Below, in pieces: positions 1 to 6,683 of a stretch of 12,761 nt of DNA; position 1 is the first letter of the stretch, and each line of letters opens with the position of its first letter. Origin of the DNA: an uncultured Blautia sp. (GTDB taxonomy: Bacteria > Bacillota > Clostridia > Lachnospirales > Lachnospiraceae); assembly GCA_934426285.1 (NCBI GenBank), contig CAKRYE010000054.1, positions 1-12,761 of the forward strand, given 5' to 3'. The position numbers were made by a program, and so were the translations under genes. The notes under the pieces were generated by a model. The model made no database searches and was not told the origin of the DNA. It saw only the letters and a list, made by a program, of their open reading frames with translations.

Positions 1-81
1 GCCGACCAAGTGGGTCTCTGGGAAGGCAACATGTGGGTTTATCGCTATGGTGAGATTTCACACATTCCTACGGTGTCATAG
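1..81 (+). CDS. Possible 3' end of an unidentified gene (partial)
   Basis: Frame 1 is open from the window edge to a TAG at 79-81 and gives 26 residues rich in Trp, Tyr and Gly, including GLWEGNMWVYRYGE. The other two forward frames are also open for a while but give less protein-like sequence. I do not recognise the family. It could be the C-terminus of a gene that starts before the window, or chance. No terminator follows immediately. Confidence 0.3.
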   Translation, partial: ADQVGLWEGNMWVYRYGEISHIPTVS

Positions 82-417
82 ACCTCATCATGTTATACAC
101 TGGTGAAGTTGTCAACTGCGAATCGCAAAGGTCAGACCCTATGAGGTACGAATAAAATGAATAAACACGTCCTTAAAGTTCTCTAAAGAAATCATAAAAG
201 TTGTTCTAATCAACATATCGAAGTTAAGATTGCTATTTACCGTCTCCTCAACCTGATGAAGCATTCTAGACTGAAGTATAGTTCTGCAACATCTGCCTTC
301 TGCTGGACAGTGACAAACTATGAGCCTTTTACAAGACCACAATGTCAGGCCCTATGATGTGCATAAAAATAAAATATGAAGCGGTCCCCATGATGCAAAT
401 CCAATATACCGCTTTAC
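82..417. other. Gene-poor stretch with short repeats
   Basis: No convincing gene is seen here on either strand. A minus-strand open frame (139-342) lacks a Shine-Dalgarno site and resembles no family I know. The stretch holds an imperfect direct repeat (131-149 and 344-362) and a small dyad in which AAGCGGT (379-385) pairs with ACCGCTT (408-414). No promoter with good -35 and -10 boxes was found in front of the gene at 512. The stretch may be decayed DNA from an earlier insertion, but that is inference. Confidence 0.4.
131..362. repeat. Imperfect 19-bp direct repeat pair bracketing about 194 bp
   Basis: GTCAGACCCTATGAGGTAC at 131-149 and GTCAGGCCCTATGATGTGC at 344-362 match at 16 of 19 positions, and both are followed by an A-rich run containing ATAAAA. 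The pair brackets about 194 bp with no recognisable gene. It could be a worn target-site or attachment-site duplication, or chance similarity. Confidence 0.35.
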
Positions 418-481
418 GCAAAAAAGGTTTCATGTTATCATTATCTCATCAAGAGTTCTGATAATTTGAAACCTTTTTTGC
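418..481. terminator. Long perfect inverted repeat, probable bidirectional terminator or leader hairpin
   Basis: Arm 418-432 is the exact reverse complement of arm 467-481 (15 bp: GC, six A, GG, three T, CA). Inside it a second 6-bp pairing, TTATCA (435-440) with TGATAA (459-464), extends the stem across a 2x2 mismatch and leaves an 18-nt loop. The outer A6/T6 runs give a U-run after a GC step on either strand, which suits a bidirectional intrinsic terminator, although the GC content is low. It ends only about 30 nt before the start codon at 512, so any transcript from upstream must pass through it. It may therefore act as an attenuator for that gene. Confidence 0.6.
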
Positions 482-511
482 AATTATTTAAAGAAATGGA
501 TGTGTGTCAAT

Positions 512-2092
512 ATGGGAATGTTCGTTAATCCTGATAATCTGGCATTTCAGGCAGCTTTGAATGCAAGGATCTATGTTGATAAAAGTGGACTCCTCAATTA
601 TACAAACAGTGTTCTGGGGTCAACAGATGCTTTTATATGCAATAGTCGTCCAAGAAGATTTGGAAAATCTGTTACTGCAAATATGCTTACAGCGTATTAC
701 AGCAAAGGATGCAATTCAGAAGAAATGTTTTCCAGGCTGGAAATCAGTCAGGCAGAAGATTTCAGAAAGCATCTGAATCAGTATGATGTGATTCATTGGG
801 ATATTCAATGGTGCATGGGGCCTGCCAATGGTCCTGAGAAAGTTGTTTCTTATATTTCAGAAAAGACAATTTCAGAATTGAGAGAATATTATCCTGATGT
901 ACTTCCGGCAGAGAATCATTCCCTGGCAGAGACACTGGCACGGATCAATACTGTAACTGGCAGAAAGTTTATTGTGATTATTGATGAATGGGATGTTCTG
1001 ATTCGTGATGAAGCTGCAAAAGAGGATATCCAGAATGAGTATATCCGTTTCTTACGTGGTATTTTCAAAGGGACAGAGCCTACAAAGTATATTCAGCTTG
1101 CATATCTTACAGGTATTTTGCCAATTAAAAAGGAAAAAACTCAGTCTGCCTTAAACAATTTTGATGAATTTACCATGGTAAGTCCAAGTATTCTGGCGCA
1201 GTATATCGGATTTACGGAAGCTGAAGTACAAAAGCTGTCAGATAAGTACCATCAGGATTTTGATAAGGTAAAGAAATGGTATGATGGATATCTGCTGAAA
1301 GATTACCAGGTTTATAATCCCAGAGCTGTTGTCAGCGTAATGCTGAAAGGAGAATATAAGAGTTACTGGTCGGAAACAGCCTCTTATGAAGCGATTGTGC
1401 CTTTTATCAACATGAATTATGATGGCTTGAAAGCAGCGATCATAGAAATGCTTTCCGGCTCATCTGTCAAAGTTAATACAGCAACATTCAAAAATGATAC
1501 TGTTAATATTCAAAGTAAAGATGATGTACTGACTTATATGATCCATCTGGGATATCTTGGATATGATCAGACAGAAAAAATTGCTTTTGTTCCCAATGAA
1601 GAAATCCGTCAGGAACTGACTAATGCTGTAAAAAGTAAGTCATGGAATGAAATGCTTATGTTCCAACAGGAATCAGAGACTTTACTTGATGCAACGCTGG
1701 ATATGGATAACGAAACAGTTGCTGCACAGATTGAGAAAATTCATAATGAATACGCTTCTGTCATCAGGTATCATGATGAAAATTCATTAAGCAGCGTATT
1801 AGCCATTGCCTATCTGGGAACCATGCAGTATTATTTTAAACCGGTTCGTGAATTTCCTACAGGACGCGGATTTGCAGATTTTATTTTTATCCCTAAGCCT
1901 GAATATAAAAGTACTTATCCTGCATTGGTTGTTGAACTGAAATGGAACCAGAAAGCACAAACGGCAATACAGCAGATTAAAGACAGAAAATACCCATCCT
2001 CGATTTCAGATTATACCGGTGATATTTTGCTTGTGGGAATTAATTATGACAAGAAAAGTAAAAAGCATCAGTGCATAATTGAAAAAGTGTAA
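512..2092 (+). CDS. AAA-ATPase-like / PD-(D/E)XK nuclease family protein, copy 1
   Basis: This 526-residue protein has the two-domain build of the AAA-ATPase-like (PF09820 type) plus PDDEXK_9 (PF08011 type) family, which is widespread and often multicopy in gut anaerobes. Near the N-terminus RPRRFGKS is a Walker A-like loop with Lys52. FIVIIDEWD holds the Walker B acidic residues near Asp158-Glu159. The C-terminus carries a PD-(D/E)XK-like core: Asp456 in GRGFADF, then Glu475-x-Lys477 in VVELKW. I chose ATG 512 because it aligns with the start of the paralogue at 6684. An in-frame ATG at 500 would add four residues, and both have weak ribosome-binding sites. No clear promoter is seen, and a strong hairpin lies just upstream. 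The biological role of the family is not firmly established. A defence or mobile-element-linked DNA-processing role is inference from its neighbours and domains. It is cytoplasmic, with no signal peptide. Confidence 0.88.
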   Translation: MGMFVNPDNLAFQAALNARIYVDKSGLLNYTNSVLGSTDAFICNSRPRRFGKSVTANMLTAYYSKGCNSEEMFSRLEISQAEDFRKHLNQYDVIHWDIQWCMGPANGPEKVVSYISEKTISELREYYPDVLPAENHSLAETLARINTVTGRKFIVIIDEWDVLIRDEAAKEDIQNEYIRFLRGIFKGTEPTKYIQLAYLTGILPIKKEKTQSALNNFDEFTMVSPSILAQYIGFTEAEVQKLSDKYHQDFDKVKKWYDGYLLKDYQVYNPRAVVSVMLKGEYKSYWSETASYEAIVPFINMNYDGLKAAIIEMLSGSSVKVNTATFKNDTVNIQSKDDVLTYMIHLGYLGYDQTEKIAFVPNEEIRQELTNAVKSKSWNEMLMFQQESETLLDATLDMDNETVAAQIEKIHNEYASVIRYHDENSLSSVLAIAYLGTMQYYFKPVREFPTGRGFADFIFIPKPEYKSTYPALVVELKWNQKAQTAIQQIKDRKYPSSISDYTGDILLVGINYDKKSKKHQCIIEKV

Positions 2093-2107
2093 TAGCATCT
2101 AAAAAAT

Positions 2108-2212
2108 ATGTATAAGAAACCGCAAGAATCAGACTCTACAAGAGACATAGATTGGAATCATGTGAAATATCGTGCGGAACATATCAGCAAAATCTTGAAG
2201 GGAGTACAGTGA
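2108..2212 (+). pseudogene. Short open frame, possible gene fragment
   Basis: An ATG at 2108 opens 34 codons ending in a TGA whose last base starts the ATG at 2212 (TGATG overlap). The peptide includes the segment DIDWNHVKYRAEHISKILKG, which looks like real protein, and the stop/start overlap with the decayed gene downstream suggests both once lay in one operon. I do not recognise the family. It has no good ribosome-binding site and is probably the surviving 3' end of a longer gene. Confidence 0.3.
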
Positions 2213-2461
2213 TGGCAAGAAACATGAACAGTGAAACACTTGAATAGAAAATAACAAAACAGAGAAGGCAATCAGCCGGAACCGTGAACAGTATGACCGC
2301 TGACAGCGAAACTGGAAGACCTGCATAAAAAGAAACAAGCGATTCTGAATGAAGAAATTTTAAAAGCTATTGCAGGAAGCGAAAAAAGTTATGAGGAGAT
2401 TCTCAGTTTTATACAGGGAAAACGGATAACGATAGCAGAGAGGAAGAATGACATACAATAA
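2212..2461 (+). pseudogene. Decayed small coiled-coil gene of conjugative-element type
   Basis: A good ribosome-binding site (GGGAG, 2200-2204) precedes ATG 2212, but the frame meets TAG at 2245. Reading across it and correcting two single-base losses (one in the A-run near 2255, one near 2302 where CGCTGACAG would be CGCCTGACAG) restores one continuous frame to TAA 2459-2461, an inferred 83-residue protein. The recovered text contains TEKAISRNREQYDRLTAKLE, then KKKQAILNEEILKAIAGS, then KSYEEILSFIQGKR: a charged helical hairpin followed by a KSYEEIL-FI tail. That pattern recalls small accessory proteins (ErpK-like or DUF4315-like) encoded on Firmicutes conjugative elements. The naming is from memory of the pattern; the reading-frame damage is seen directly. 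The gene is dead and only its 3' half remains a long open frame. Confidence 0.6.
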
Positions 2462-2485
2462 CTATTCTGAGGAAGGTGGAACAGC

Positions 2486-4423
2486 ATGTATCTATCAAAG
2501 ATTTCAATTAAAGATTTTAGGATGTTTTCTGATGCAGTAGAAGTCTCTTTTTCAAAGGGATTAAATTTGTTAGTCGGTGAGAATGGCTCTGGAAAGAGCT
2601 CTGTGGTAGATGCTATCCGCGCTTTATTGGGAGAAACTGAATTTTCAAGAAGAGGAATCACAGAAGACGATTTTTATTCTGTGTTTTGCGAATCCCAGAA
2701 GAAGTCTTCAGAAAGTCTTTTTATCTCAGGCGTATTTTCAAATTTGACGGAAGCACAGAAAGTCGAGTACTTGTCCTGGTTGGACGAAGACTTTAATGCT
2801 AAGCTTAGTTTTGAAGTTCAGCGAACACTTAACAGAAGAAACAATTATAAACAAAAAAGATGGGGTGGGAATTCTTCTAATTCTTTCTTTGATATTGAAC
2901 CGTTGAATGATATTCAATGTGTGTATTTGCCAGCCTTAAGGGATGCGGAGCGCAGTTTAAGAACTGGTCGAGGCTCGCGCTTGGCACGATTTATTGCTAA
3001 TTTATCTGCAGATGATCTCAAGTCAAAGAGAGAAAATGATGAATTGATGCCTCTGGAGCAAGATCTTAAAGAGTTTAATGAAAAAGCAGCAAATGAGTCG
3101 GAAATCAAAAATGCGACAGAATTGATTAATTCTAGTATTATGAGTGCTGTAGGAAATGTATATGGGCAGAAAACTCAAATACGATTCAACATATTGTCGT
3201 ATGAGAGAATCATAGAGTCTTTACAATTATTGTTTTCTGATGATTTCAGCAGTAATTTAAACATATTTCGGAGTTTATCAGAGAATAGTTTGGGCTACAA
3301 CAATCTCATTTATATAGCTACGATTCTGGCTGAGTTTGAGGGACTGAAGGATAGATACACAACACCGAGAATTCTGCTCATTGAGGAATTGGAGGCGCAC
3401 CTTCATCCACAACTTCAGATTAAGTTATTACAGTATTTACAAAAACAGGCTACAGAATTTGATATTCAGGTGATTATCACAACTCACTCTTCATTGTTGG
3501 CTGCAAGTGTGCCTTTTGAAAGCATTATTGCTTTATATAAAACAGAAGAAGGCATTTCTATTACACCGCTTATTGAATGTGGCGTAGATAAATCGGCTTC
3601 AGGCTTTCTTAATCGGTGGCTGGATGCAACGAAGACGGCTTTATTTTTCTCTAAGGGCAATATCTTTGTTGAGGGGATAGCAGAAGCTATTCTGATTCCT
3701 GAATTGGCAAAAGTATATCTAAGAAAGCAAAATGAAGATGGTCTGACAAAAGTAACATCGCTTGAGGAAGCTGGTATTTCTGTTATAAATATGAATGGGA
3801 TATATTTTCCATACTTCATGCAGCTCTATAACGGATATAGCGTTATTATACCTAATCAAAAAGATGGAGAGACAAAGAAAGATTATAAGGAACGGGTTCA
3901 CGCCTTAATACATAAAGATGTTTTAAGCAGTGATGAATTTGTTGCTACAAAGAAAATTGAAGCAAGATGTGTGGCTATTACAGATAATGATCCAGAAACA
4001 AATGTTTATCCGTCGAAAGATGATCATACAGAAGGCAATAATCCCCAGTTATACTATGCAAAACAGATTGAGAATATGACTGAGAACTGCCGCGTGTTCA
4101 TTAATAGAAAAACATTTGAGTATGATTTAGCGTTGGAAAGTCGCCATAATGCAAAAATGATGTTGGAGATTCTCATAGAAGAGATTCCTACAGACGGAAG
4201 CAATAAAAGGGATATGGAAGATTATATTGCGAAGATAAATGCGGGTGAAACAATTGATGATACAAAAATGGCTGGATTTATTCTAAAACAAGTTGATTCA
4301 AACTATATGGGTAAAGGACGTTTTGCGCAGTTACTCGCAGAGCGAATCAATTCCGGTTTTGTTGTACCTGAATATATAAACAATGCAATAAGTTTTATCC
4401 TAATGTTAGGTGAACGAGCATGA
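2486..4423 (+). CDS. gajA: GajA-like OLD-family ATPase/TOPRIM endonuclease (Gabija)
   Basis: This 645-residue protein has an ABC-type ATPase head followed by a TOPRIM nuclease domain, the layout of class 2 OLD proteins and of Gabija GajA. Visible motifs: Walker A GENGSGKSS at residues 31-39; Walker B region ILLIEELEAHLHP with Glu300-Glu301; the ITTHSS switch with His334; TOPRIM start FVEGIAEA with Glu396 and Glu400; the metal-binding DND at 500-502; and the OLD-type KTFEYDLA with Glu545. In studied Gabija systems GajA nicks or cuts phage DNA and is held in check by nucleotides. The ATG is preceded by GGAAGGTGG (2471-2479) at good spacing, and its N-terminus MYLSKISIKDFRMF is the usual OLD start. 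It is somewhat longer than the well-studied Bacillus GajA (about 580 residues). The stop overlaps the next start by four bases. No strong promoter is visible upstream. All key residues are intact. Confidence 0.9.
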   Translation: MYLSKISIKDFRMFSDAVEVSFSKGLNLLVGENGSGKSSVVDAIRALLGETEFSRRGITEDDFYSVFCESQKKSSESLFISGVFSNLTEAQKVEYLSWLDEDFNAKLSFEVQRTLNRRNNYKQKRWGGNSSNSFFDIEPLNDIQCVYLPALRDAERSLRTGRGSRLARFIANLSADDLKSKRENDELMPLEQDLKEFNEKAANESEIKNATELINSSIMSAVGNVYGQKTQIRFNILSYERIIESLQLLFSDDFSSNLNIFRSLSENSLGYNNLIYIATILAEFEGLKDRYTTPRILLIEELEAHLHPQLQIKLLQYLQKQATEFDIQVIITTHSSLLAASVPFESIIALYKTEEGISITPLIECGVDKSASGFLNRWLDATKTALFFSKGNIFVEGIAEAILIPELAKVYLRKQNEDGLTKVTSLEEAGISVINMNGIYFPYFMQLYNGYSVIIPNQKDGETKKDYKERVHALIHKDVLSSDEFVATKKIEARCVAITDNDPETNVYPSKDDHTEGNNPQLYYAKQIENMTENCRVFINRKTFEYDLALESRHNAKMMLEILIEEIPTDGSNKRDMEDYIAKINAGETIDDTKMAGFILKQVDSNYMGKGRFAQLLAERINSGFVVPEYINNAISFILMLGERA

Positions 4424-6354
4424 GTGTAGAAGTTCTGAGAAAACTTTTATGTCAAAAGTCGGACAATGTAACAAATTTTCTGGAATGTGATGGGAAACTG
4501 TGTGGCAAATGTCAACATGATGGGTATTGTAATATTTTACATTTGAGTGAAAAACAGCATGCATATATAGATGTTGATATACGTTCTAGTATTTATTTGA
4601 AAGCGTGTCCAGGGAGTGGCAAAACAGAAGTACTTGGTGTAAAATGTGCAGTTGAATTTGAACGTTGGTCTGCGACCACTTCAGGCATTGCGGTATTAAC
4701 ATTTACTAATTCAGCAGAAGATGAAATGAAAAGCAGAATTTCGTCGTACTCTTCTAAAAGTGTTAGTTACCCACATTATATAGGAACATTTACTAGCTGG
4801 TTACATGGGTACATTGCGAATCCATTTTTATATAAGATTGCACATAATGGATGTGATGGGAAAGCAGATACAAGCCTTCGGATAGTAGATTCTGACTGTG
4901 GTAGTGAGTTTTTAAACGCGTTTAAAACAAAATATAGCTATGGGCAGCAATTACACAATATTCCGGGAAATGCTTATCATTGGAATATTAAAGCGCAAAA
5001 ATTCATATTTAGTGGAAATGCTAGAGGGGCTGTTTCTGAATTTGACAGCGCATACACATCAAGAAGCTATATGAAAAACGATTTGTGTAAAACAAAGGAA
5101 AAATTATGGAAGTCTGGCTTCTTTACATACGAAGATGTTGATCATTTAGCGTATAGACTTCTCCTAATCAATTCTGATATAGCTGATTTGGTTTCCAAAC
5201 GTTTTCCTGTGGTTATAGTCGATGAATGTCAGGATTTGTCGTATGCTCAGTTGCAAATCCTACAAGTTCTTCATCAACATGGGACTGCTATTCATCTGAT
5301 CGGGGACTTGAATCAGGCAATTTACGAATTCAGGCAGATAGACATAAATGATACGTTAGAATTTATCAGTAATAATGGTCTTTCAGAAATGATTCTTAAT
5401 GAGAATTATAGAAGCAATCAGAAGATTGTAGATGCTTCCATAAAAATTATTCAAAGTCAATCTTCGATAGTAGGAAAACGAGAGTTAATTGTTTCAAGAC
5501 CACTTATTGCTATTCTTTATAAGAAAAACCAAGTACAGAAATTGATTAATTGCTATTCAAATATTTTAAATGAAGAAGGTTTGTTGATGAATGAAAGCAG
5601 GATTATCGTTAGAAATAATTCTGTAAAAAATACGATACTTGGAAAAAAGGCAACAACTGGAACAATAAACACGATTGAAGATTTTGCACATTTTGTTTAT
5701 CTAAGAAAATATGACAGTTTAGAATGTTTTCGAGAGAGTACAAGATTGTTAGCAAGAGCAATTCAAAGAGCGTTCTTTGCAAACGAAGTTCACGGTAATT
5801 CCAATAATCTCTATAAGCCTGAAAAATTGGAGTCCGCAGAATGGAATGCAATCATTGTTTCTGTGCAGAAAAAATTAATAGCGGATAGTACTGTAACTGA
5901 TTTAAATAAGACATGGTCAGCTTGGAAAAAGACATTGGCTAGTTGTTTGGGAAATATTGACATAATACCATCGCATACAATAGAACTAAAATCGATTCGC
6001 CGTGGAATGACAGATGAAAAAGTTATAAATACTTTTTCAAGCTCAATTAATCATGATTTACCGATAACTATTGAAACTATTCATGGATGCAAAGGAATGA
6101 GCTTAGATTCTGTATTATTTGTATCGAGTTATACGAAATCTGCAAGTAGTTCAGGTGCTCACTGGCGTGATTGGTTTCAACATAATGAAACTGGTATAAG
6201 TGAAGCTCACCGGTTAGCATATGTGGCTTTTTCGCGAGCAAAACATTTACTGGCATTGGGAATCCCAAATCCACCTAGTGCACCTTTAAGTGAAGCTGAT
6301 AAACAAATGTTGACTGATTGTGGATTTGAAATAGTAGAGATAGCAGAAGACTGA
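4420..6354 (+). CDS. gajB: GajB-like UvrD/Rep superfamily 1 helicase (Gabija)
   Basis: This 644-residue SF1A helicase is the partner expected next to GajA. Motifs in order: Q-motif-like Gln46; Walker A ACPGSGKT at 62-69; motif II VDECQD with Asp268-Glu269; motif III GDLNQAIYEFR with Asp296 and Gln299; motif IV NENYRSN with Arg331; motif V TIHGCKG at 554-559; motif VI YVAFSRAK with Arg606. Its ATG lies inside the gajA stop (ATGA, 4420-4423), so the two are very probably translationally coupled. In Gabija, GajB is thought to hydrolyse nucleotides or sense DNA ends and so release GajA. Odd feature: before the motor there is a cysteine cluster, C23-x4-C28-x2-C31-x5-C37, not expected in the shorter Bacillus GajB (about 490 residues). 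The next in-frame Met comes after Walker A, so this N-terminus is not a start-site artefact. The gene reads more AT-rich than its neighbours, which suits horizontal transfer. Confidence 0.88.
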   Translation: MSVEVLRKLLCQKSDNVTNFLECDGKLCGKCQHDGYCNILHLSEKQHAYIDVDIRSSIYLKACPGSGKTEVLGVKCAVEFERWSATTSGIAVLTFTNSAEDEMKSRISSYSSKSVSYPHYIGTFTSWLHGYIANPFLYKIAHNGCDGKADTSLRIVDSDCGSEFLNAFKTKYSYGQQLHNIPGNAYHWNIKAQKFIFSGNARGAVSEFDSAYTSRSYMKNDLCKTKEKLWKSGFFTYEDVDHLAYRLLLINSDIADLVSKRFPVVIVDECQDLSYAQLQILQVLHQHGTAIHLIGDLNQAIYEFRQIDINDTLEFISNNGLSEMILNENYRSNQKIVDASIKIIQSQSSIVGKRELIVSRPLIAILYKKNQVQKLINCYSNILNEEGLLMNESRIIVRNNSVKNTILGKKATTGTINTIEDFAHFVYLRKYDSLECFRESTRLLARAIQRAFFANEVHGNSNNLYKPEKLESAEWNAIIVSVQKKLIADSTVTDLNKTWSAWKKTLASCLGNIDIIPSHTIELKSIRRGMTDEKVINTFSSSINHDLPITIETIHGCKGMSLDSVLFVSSYTKSASSSGAHWRDWFQHNETGISEAHRLAYVAFSRAKHLLALGIPNPPSAPLSEADKQMLTDCGFEIVEIAED

Positions 6355-6356
6355 AG

Positions 6357-6627
6357 TTAGCAAGGATTATTCCCGGAATGACAAAGGAGGACCAGCTTAA
6401 AAAAGCCCTTCAGGCAAAAAATAGGAAGTGTAGCAGATACTTCTAAGATGGAGAAGGAATTAACTGTGAATCTTGCAAATCTTAATCAGGCAGAGACTAT
6501 AAAAACAAGGCTTGAAAAACAGGTAGACTTCTTGGACGTTACAAACGCCCATTCTGAAAGAAAAACATTCAATGCCAAATCCGAGAACTTGCTATTTGCT
6601 CTGTCAGATGATAAAATCAAACTATAG
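6357..6627 (+). pseudogene. Decayed remnant, possibly the C-terminal coiled coil of a large serine recombinase
   Basis: Right after gajB an open frame reads LARIIPGMTKEDQLKKALQA. One extra A in the run near 6419-6424 breaks it, and the next frame continues with IGSVADTSKMEKEL, NLANLNQAETIKTRLEKQVD and FLDVTNAHSERK to TAG 6625-6627. The heptad-like charged helix ending in a Leu-Asp-Val-Thr-Asn/Asp-x-His turn resembles the C-terminal coiled-coil part of large serine recombinases on Firmicutes mobile elements. That family call is from memory of the pattern and is uncertain. The frameshift and the lack of a start and ribosome-binding site are seen directly. No catalytic domain is present, so it cannot be active. 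Confidence 0.45.
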
Positions 6628-6683
6628 TAAGAGAGTTGTAGCCTCGGGCTTGAGGAACAGCTCCGGAAAGGAGTCTGAAAAGC

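Noticed and set aside
139..342. Minus-strand open frame of 67 codons between the direct repeats
   Set aside because: No Shine-Dalgarno site before its ATG and no recognisable domain; kept only as part of the gene-poor stretch.
2401..2485. Promoter for gajA in the pseudogene region
   Set aside because: TATACA near 2411 has no matching -35 at proper spacing; gajA may be read from further upstream or from a promoter I cannot see.
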